A DNA stretch of 64,000 nt from Apiospora phragmitis (lineage: Eukaryota > Ascomycota > Sordariomycetes > Amphisphaeriales > Apiosporaceae): assembly GCA_038363925.1 (NCBI GenBank), contig JAQQWL010000009.1, positions 992,001 to 1,056,000 on the forward strand, given 5' to 3'. Position numbers and translations under genes: made by a program. A model generated the notes under the pieces. The model was not told the origin of the DNA, did not search any database, and saw only the letters and a list, made by a program, of their open reading frames with translations. Positions 57,826 through 64,000 of this stretch are shown here, piece by piece. Positions within the stretch are counted from its first letter, which is position 1. The number at the start of each line of letters is the position of its first letter.

Positions 57826-59648
57826 ATTCTTGGTGCGAATATAGAGGACCATCGTGTTGGCGATGAGGATGAGGAGGAGAGAGGAAAGTAGGAGGTAGCA
57901 AGATGGTGTAATAGTCCGCGAGAGAGGATGCAGGTATCTACCAAAGCTCCAATGCCTTCGTGCAAAGGACTGCCTCTGATATATATCGTACATACTCCCA
58001 CATTGTTTAAATACGGCGTATTCATAATAGCGTAATTTAAGCAGCCGCCTTGTCCGGCGGTGTAATATGCTGCCAGGCTTATAAAACTGCTGCCTAATTT
58101 TGTGGTCTGAGGTGAAGATCTCGGGCTGTCTACTTGATGCATCATTTCCTCCGAAGGCGTGCAGCACCTAGCCGACCCCTTCCTTGACATGCTATATACC
58201 AACATCAACACCTATCGCGACGACGTCAAAACACTCATTTCATATACCAGAATAACCCGACTTGTACTACTCGGGCCTTCACTGGATGTATACGTTTATA
58301 TATCAAGCCGCATCTTGTTTACTTTCTTTAATGTCTTCGAGAGTGCCGGGGTACATTAGGGAAAGAAAAGTCATGATCCTGAATACGAGGTACATGCATT
58401 TTCTATCTTGGGTTTAGACTGGTGCTGCTCAGCCAGTCCGAAAGATCCGGCCCGGCGATTTGACGAGGGAAGTAACCAGCTTACTACGTCGATTAGCTTA
58501 CTACGTCGATGGGTCTGGCAAAGGTATAGCCAGCGTTTGCAGTTGCAGATAATGTTATTGATAGTCCCAGGTCCTGATGTTCAAAGACCTTAGCTGGAGA
58601 ATTCTAGATAGACAAATGGTTGGTTATCATCTCATCTGGTGGTTTCCGGTAGTTACCGAATCTGCGACAACTCAAAAGCATAGCCCCGATGCACGTCTAG
58701 GTCCATACATATATGTAGCAAGGACGCAAATCGCAAATCTAGAACGACCTTGTTCGATTTCATCTCTTCTAATTTCCATAACCTTAAAACTCTCTTTCGA
58801 CTGCATGATATCAGTATACTCTCTCCCGAGTCTCCCCCGTGATTTCGGCGCCCTGTGGACTCGGGAGGCTATCGGTGCAGACCGTCCGACCTGTTCGGCA
58901 GCACGATTCCTACTTCCTGGACGTTTGCGGACCAAATGCGCGCAGTGGAATCATCACATCCTGGACAGGATTGGGGAGTGGCAAGCTGCTGTGGCCTGTT
59001 GGCGGCCTCTTATTCTGTGTTTGCCCAGGCGCCAGGAATACGGGAGATGTCTTGGTATTGAAGGCAATCTCCATCCTTCCTTTGGCGACCTGATAAGGAT
59101 TTGGGTGTGAGAGACACCGCCTCTACTAACAGCCGTGGGTCAATAGTACAGTTTGCCAACCCACCGCTGCTTTCCCTTTGATCGGCGACCGCGCTTGGCG
59201 CAATTACTAAAAGAGGCCGCATCCTACCTGTCAACCTCTCTCTAACTGGTTCGCGATATGGAGTAAGCAGACAACACGTGGGCTTGCTCTTGTCTTGGAT
59301 GGGCCATCTCTGCACCCCGCGGTCTAGTCGAGATAAGTTGACAAAGGATGACGGGTTTGCCTTCGTGCCTACGGAGTAGTGAGGTAACTTTCCTGCCAGT
59401 GACTTGAACCTGCATAACCAACGGATTACAGCACATTCCCCGAGGCCTTTTGACTTTGATGCAGCTCAACAACAAATAACGACAATCCGACCGGTCTCTT
59501 CCGGATCTCAAATACGTTGTTTCTTTCTGGCCTTCCCACAATAGCTAAAGCCAATCTCGCGCCAGCGTTTGCGACGAGACGGGAAAGTTCGAGTGCCGCA
59601 GTAGCTTTGCCAGCTAGTTCGTCCGAGGAAGCCTCAGTTGCTTCAGCC
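57826..59648. other. Intergenic region upstream of the CDF gene
   Basis: Divergent spacer of 1.8 kb. A short direct repeat of cttactacgtcgat occurs at 58480-58511. A minus-strand segment near 59395-59430 resembles a tRNA 3' half but has no matching 5' half. No gene is supported. Confidence 0.4.
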
Positions 59649-61076
59649 ATGGAACCCGATCTGTCAGCCAGTATCACAATGCACCCGCATCCATTCAATC
59701 TGCAGCTCCCGGGAGGCAGCCCGCGGCCCTCGACATCGAGACCGAGATCAGTATCTAAGGGTGCCGACACCTCCAGCCACTCCCCCGGACATGGCGGTGT
59801 CAGTTCCAGTGTAGAGCCCATGACCGCTGACGAAGGCGATCACACCGTTGCCCGCCACCCCGCCGGCAGCATGATGGGCACCGATATCGAGTCGCAAAGC
59901 ACCCGGCGGTACTCGGACAGCGACCCGTACAATCTGCAGTCCGCCTACAAGACCGATGCGCAGCTCGACGAGATCAAAGCTAATACCTCTCGTAAGCGCG
60001 CATCGGCATCGGCAGAGAAGAACAGCTCATTGCGCGGCTGCGTGCCGGGGCGCAACCTCCTCCACACCCGCAAGGTTCAGAGCTTCTACAAGACCCAGAA
60101 CGAGACCATCGAACGACTGCTGAAGTCGGTGGAGGAGCACCGGGCCGAGGCCAAGCAGGAGCAGGGCGACGACCACTTGCACTTCCAGATCGCCGTTTGG
60201 GGCAACTTCATCGCCAACATCATGCTAGCTGTCTTGCAGCTGTACGGCGCCATCTCGTCGGGCTCGTTGTCCCTCTTCACGACCATGGCCGATTCCATCT
60301 TCGACCCCCTGAGCAACGTGACCCTGATCTTGTCGCAGCGGGCGGTCAAGCGTGTGGATCCGGATCGCTTCCCCAGCGGGAAGACTCGGTTGGAGACAGT
60401 GGGGAATATCGCCTTCTGTTTCCTCATGATGGCCGTCTCGTTCATTCTCATCGCCTTCTCGATCCAGCAGCTGGCCACCAAGGACACCGGGGATGGTGAT
60501 ACGAACCACTTCCACCTCCCTTCGGTCATCGCCGTGGTCATCGCGTTCAGCACCTAGCTCTGCCTCTTCTTCTACTGCTGGGGCATCAAGGACAAGTACT
60601 CGCAGGTGGACATTCTGTGGCAGGACCACCGCAACGACCTGTTCGTCAACGGCTTCGGCATCCTGACGTCGGTGGGCGGCGCGAAGCTGGTGTGGTGGCT
60701 CGACCCGATGGGCGCCATCATCCTGTCGGTGCTCATCTCGTGCATCTGGCTGCGCACGGCGTTCCAGGAGTTCCTGCTGCTGGTCGGCGTCGTGGTCAGC
60801 GTCGAGATGCAGCAGCTCACCACGTACGTCTGCCTCACGCACGCGCCCGACACCATCCAGGGCATCGACACGGTCCGCGTCTACCACTCGGGCCCGCGCC
60901 TCATCGCCGAGGTCGACGTCGTCATGGGCCCCGACGCCAGCCTGCGCGATACCCACGATGTCGCCGAGGAGCTCCAGTTCAAGCTCGAGGGTCTGCCCGA
61001 TATTGAACGGGCGTATGTGCATGTCGATTACGAGACTGCGCATAAACCGGAGCACTTTCTGAAGAAAGATCTCTAA
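59649..61076 (+). pseudogene. Cation diffusion facilitator (Mn-type) with an in-frame TAG
   Basis: A single 476-codon frame starts MEPDLSAS and ends HFLKKDL, but codon 303 is TAG (60555-60557). Both sides are clearly one protein. The N-terminal cytosolic part precedes helices near AVWGNFIANIMLAVLQLYG. The first metal site is MADSIFDPLSN (DxxxD), followed by FCFLMMAVSFILIAFSI. After the stop come LCLFFYCWGIKDKYSQV and the second site WQDHRNDLFVNGFGILTS, another DxxxD. The DxxxD pair is the mark of the Mn-transporting CDF group, while Zn-CDFs have HxxxD. The C-terminal cytosolic ferredoxin-like domain is complete. Relatives usually have Lys (AAG) at the stop position, so one A-to-T change explains it. 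A truncated product would lack the second metal site. Sequencing error, a real null allele and readthrough are all possible. Confidence 0.85.
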
Positions 61077-62088
61077 TAGATAATAGTCGAAGAGAGTACA
61101 TTGATAACGTTTTGAGATAAGTTTTCATGTTGCAAGCAGCTTAGAGGAGGAGGCAGGTAAAAGGGCAACCAAGGTGTCGACAGATAACCAGTCTCTACTG
61201 TTCGTTATTAGCTGCCCGAGTAATTGCAGTACGTAGTGTTTAGTGTAATTGGTCTTCGAGCGAGGAGAACCTTGATGATCAAAACTGGCCTCTAGTCTCC
61301 GAATGAGTCTAGCCAGGCACTCCGGTCTTCTGTGTACTACCGCTGGCATTGAAATATCTAGGTTCGAGTTGGTGCCCTCGTCAACCATTTTTGGGGTATC
61401 CTTTTGCGTAGCCCTCCATGTCTATCCCAATTTCAGTATTTCCCACCCGTTCCTGTACAAAGAAGCTGCGGATCTTGGTGGCGAGGACGCCGATGGCTCT
61501 GTGAAAGGCCTCACTCCCTCGGCCTGCCTAAATAGGGGTGCCCAATGATCACTTTTGCATTATTACTCAGAATGAGGCGATATTGTGTCGTGTTGAGCGG
61601 CGTATCTGTTTCTTTCATTCATTTTCTACTGATCCATGATTTAGATAAGGCAGCATATGTGATCTGGTTCTTTGATATACTGGTGTTTCTAGAGGCAGAT
61701 GGTCCATATCAGACACAGCTATGATCACCCGTCATACACACCCCGCGCCGGGAACCTGACCCCACGTACAAATGGTCTGTGCACCAATCAATCAGTCTGG
61801 AGGTGGAAGGGCCTGGAGCTCTCCCAGCTCTGTCGCATGGGTTTTTGATTGACTGTAGATGCCCCAATTCTGATATTGGGAAGGAAGACTGTAGTCAATC
61901 AAGCGAACTTCAACATACATACCGAATGCCCTGGTAACCCTGGTTCCTGAACCAAGAGCGCCAAGTTAGCGCATCGTCGTTGAATCCAACAATGTGCCCC
62001 TCCAGACTCCAGTTTCGCGAGCTGCTACGTTAGCCTCTCTCTCAAACTTCATTAGCGGTCACGCTACTACCACGCCTGCCCTCCTACC
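61077..62088. other. Intergenic region upstream of the STRIPAK gene
   Basis: Holds the 3' flank of the CDF gene and the promoter and leader of the next gene. No other feature was seen. Confidence 0.4.
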
Positions 62089-62357
62089 ATGAACTCGCTG
62101 TGGCTCTCCAAGGCCGGCGGCAACGATGCTGCCCCGTCCGACGGCCTCAACAACAAGGACCCCGTCGGAGATCTCGCAGACACGGGAGTCGCCGCCGAGA
62201 CCACCACGGCGAACCCGCCACCAGCACCATCGTCCCCCATGAACAACAGTTCTGCCGCCGCCGTTCCCATGCGGCCCGGCTTACCCCCGAGAAACTCGAT
62301 GCCGCCGAACCCACCGACCCAGCCCGCGCCTCCCCCGCCGCCGTCGTCGTCAGGCTC

Positions 62358-62395
<38 letters not shown>

Positions 62396-64000
62396 CACCC
62401 GACTCGCTCTCCCTGGCCCAGCTGCGACGCATCGTCTCCGAGTTCCCCCGAAACGATGCCGTCGTCTACGACTTCGCCTACTCGGACACGGGCCCCCACG
62501 CCGAGGAGCTCGACGAGTGGTTCGCCTACCAGTTCTGGCAGTGGGTGCGGCTCAATGGCGCCCAGAAGTCCTTCGAGTGGCACTGGGATCACCAGCAGGA
62601 TGCCGGCGGCGCGGGTGGAGGTAACAACAACCAGAACAGCTACTCGACTTGGGACGACGCAAGCGACGAGGCCCGGGCTGCTTTCGTGGCCAAGGCGCTC
62701 GACCAAGTCGGCTCCGGCGACGACGGCCTCCGGGCCGCTGCCATTGCCAGACTCGTGTACATCGTCCTGGGCCGGTGGTGTGACACGGCCGGTGCGTCGA
62801 TCCTGGGCGACAAGTCGAAGTTGCGCACCGTGGCGACACCAGATCAGCTTGCGGCGATAAGCTCAGGCGTGAAGTTACTAGCGGAGTGCGGCGGACTACC
62901 CGTCATATGGAATGCTTTACAGAACGCATTGGACACTTTATGGTACGTTCTGAGAAACGGTACTGGGTGATTCTTTCTAAGGAGGCATACTAAAACATTC
63001 ACAGGCAAATAGAGCCGTCAAATATGCTCCCGGAGGGCTTACAGGAAAAGCAGGATGAGCTGATGAATTTGATGACAATAATGTATACAACTTTACAAGA
63101 AATATTGAACGACCGTGCGGGCATGGCCTCGGTACAGGAGAAGCTGCGTAAGTTTCCGCAGACCTGTCAGACTGTCATGCCAAATGCTAATTAACCATTG
63201 CAGTCTCGCTCAATCCCAATATGGCAACATATACGCTGTCGGTAGTTGCCAAAATGAGGTGGCTTGAGTCCCCTACGTTGCCTATGACACATGTAAGTGC
63301 CGAACGCTGGATTCGTGCGCGGTATCACAGCTAAAACAAGACCCAGATTCTCCTTTTCCTCTGGAAGTCCTTGTTGGTGGTATTCGGTGGGACAGAAGAG
63401 ATCGAAGAGACCAAGAAGGCTCTTAGCGAAGCAACCAACAAAGAACAAGACAAGGATACGATTACGGCTTCCCCCTTGGACTATCACGTCTTCCGGCAGG
63501 AAATCTCTTCCAAATATCCAGCATACGTGCCGCCACAACTACCTCTACCCCTAGAAGCCGAGAGCACGTCTCTCCTGCCCCAATTGCCTAATCACCCTAC
63601 CCGCAACAACGGTTCCAATGGCATCCTGCCCGCGCCACCGAATACCCAAAGCGGAGGAGCGTCCATTCTTCACCAACCGGTGCATATTGCCACACCTGCA
63701 CCATCTCCTCCACCATCGCCAGCAGTAGGTGGTAAGGGCGGAAAGAAACAGAATTATCAAACGAACCAAAATTTCCCCTTTATGTACCCCCCGCTAGATG
63801 CTACAAGCAATAGTGCAGGTGGCAAGGGGCCCGCCGGCCTCCAAGACATCTTGGTAGGACGAAAATGGGAGGGAAGCGACATCCCGGCATCGATTCTCGA
63901 AGCAGGTGAGCTCTTCTCAACACGGGTACGCATGACCAGAGCTACGCGGCAGCTTTGGGAAGAGCGGGAAAAGTTTTTGAAGTTCGACCGAGGCTGGGAC
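62089..64000 (+). CDS. STRIP/Far11/HAM-2-like STRIPAK subunit (5' part)
   Basis: Four exons so far: 62089-62942, 63005-63147, 63204-63292 and 63347 onward; the gene leaves the window. The protein starts MNSLWLSKAGGND, with a disordered Pro/Ser region and a 12-Gln run. The N1221-type domain starts near LSLAQLRRIVSEFPRNDAVVYDFAYSD and continues through YQFWQWVRLNGAQKSFEWH, LVYIVLGRWCDTAG, PNMATYTLSVVAKMRWLESP and LLFLWKSLLVVFGGTEEIEE. Another disordered Pro-rich insertion follows, then PASILEAGELFSTRVRMTRATRQLWEEREKF. STRIP proteins scaffold the STRIPAK complex with striatin, PP2A and Mob3; in Neurospora and Sordaria this subunit is needed for hyphal fusion and development. No lesion is seen in the part present. 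Confidence 0.92.
62359..62394 (+). repeat. CAG repeat encoding poly-glutamine
   Basis: Eleven CAG codons and one CAA in the disordered N-terminal part of the STRIPAK subunit; probably length-variable between strains. Confidence 0.9.

Noticed and set aside
59395..59440. Minus-strand segment resembling a tRNA 3' half (gcaggttcaagtc)
   Set aside because: The T-stem does not close on its 3' side and no D-arm or acceptor partner lies upstream.

Overview
This window is nuclear DNA of a filamentous ascomycete (Pezizomycotina, probably Sordariomycetes; the class is an inference). The evidence is short GT..AG introns of about 50-150 nt, GC-rich third positions, and fungus-typical families: an AA11 chitin-type LPMO with a C-terminal X278-like module, a DUF3433 membrane protein, a HAM-2/Far11 STRIPAK subunit and a Tlg2-type syntaxin. 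About 18 protein genes are supported. No insertion sequence, CRISPR array, rRNA gene or convincing intact tRNA was seen.

Layout. Left part (1-27 kb): N-terminal part of TRA1 (minus), a gamma-glutamylcyclotransferase/AIG2-like gene with an 8-nt micro-exon, an AA11 LPMO, a damaged DUF3433 membrane-protein gene, an RNase Z-like metallo-beta-lactamase (minus), a COQ8/ABC1 kinase, RRP36 (minus) divergent from an FCP1/NIF-like phosphatase, and eEF1B-gamma (minus) divergent from mitochondrial ribosomal protein uS9. Middle (27-44.7 kb): two gene-poor spans of about 6.5 kb flank a conserved gene of unknown function with a long pyrimidine-rich upstream region; then a small Ala/Ser-rich protein and a Tlg2-like t-SNARE. 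Right part (46-64 kb): calmodulin (seven exons, intact), a fungal nitric-oxide-synthase-like gene with a fused, divergent reductase, a GH47 alpha-mannosidase, a secreted TAP-like alpha/beta hydrolase (minus), a Mn-type cation diffusion facilitator with an internal stop codon, and the 5' part of the STRIPAK gene.

The most interesting locus is 46.2-52.7 kb: a calmodulin gene about 1.9 kb upstream of, and on the same strand as, a roughly 1,078-residue NOS-like protein. Its oxygenase half keeps the heme-thiolate and substrate-Glu motifs. Its reductase half aligns in order with the FMN, FAD and NADPH modules but is divergent.

Sequence-quality warning. Many genes, including near-certainly essential ones (TRA1, eEF1B-gamma, uS9m, COQ8), can be read through only by allowing single-base indels, mostly in short homopolymers. 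In each case outside DUF3433, the corrected reading restores a continuous family-like protein. Others (calmodulin, GH47, RRP36, LPMO, TLG2) are intact. I treat most of these as probable draft-assembly errors and give each position. DUF3433 has so many lesions that it may be a genuine pseudogene. The CDF gene carries a clean in-frame TAG, which is a different kind of lesion.
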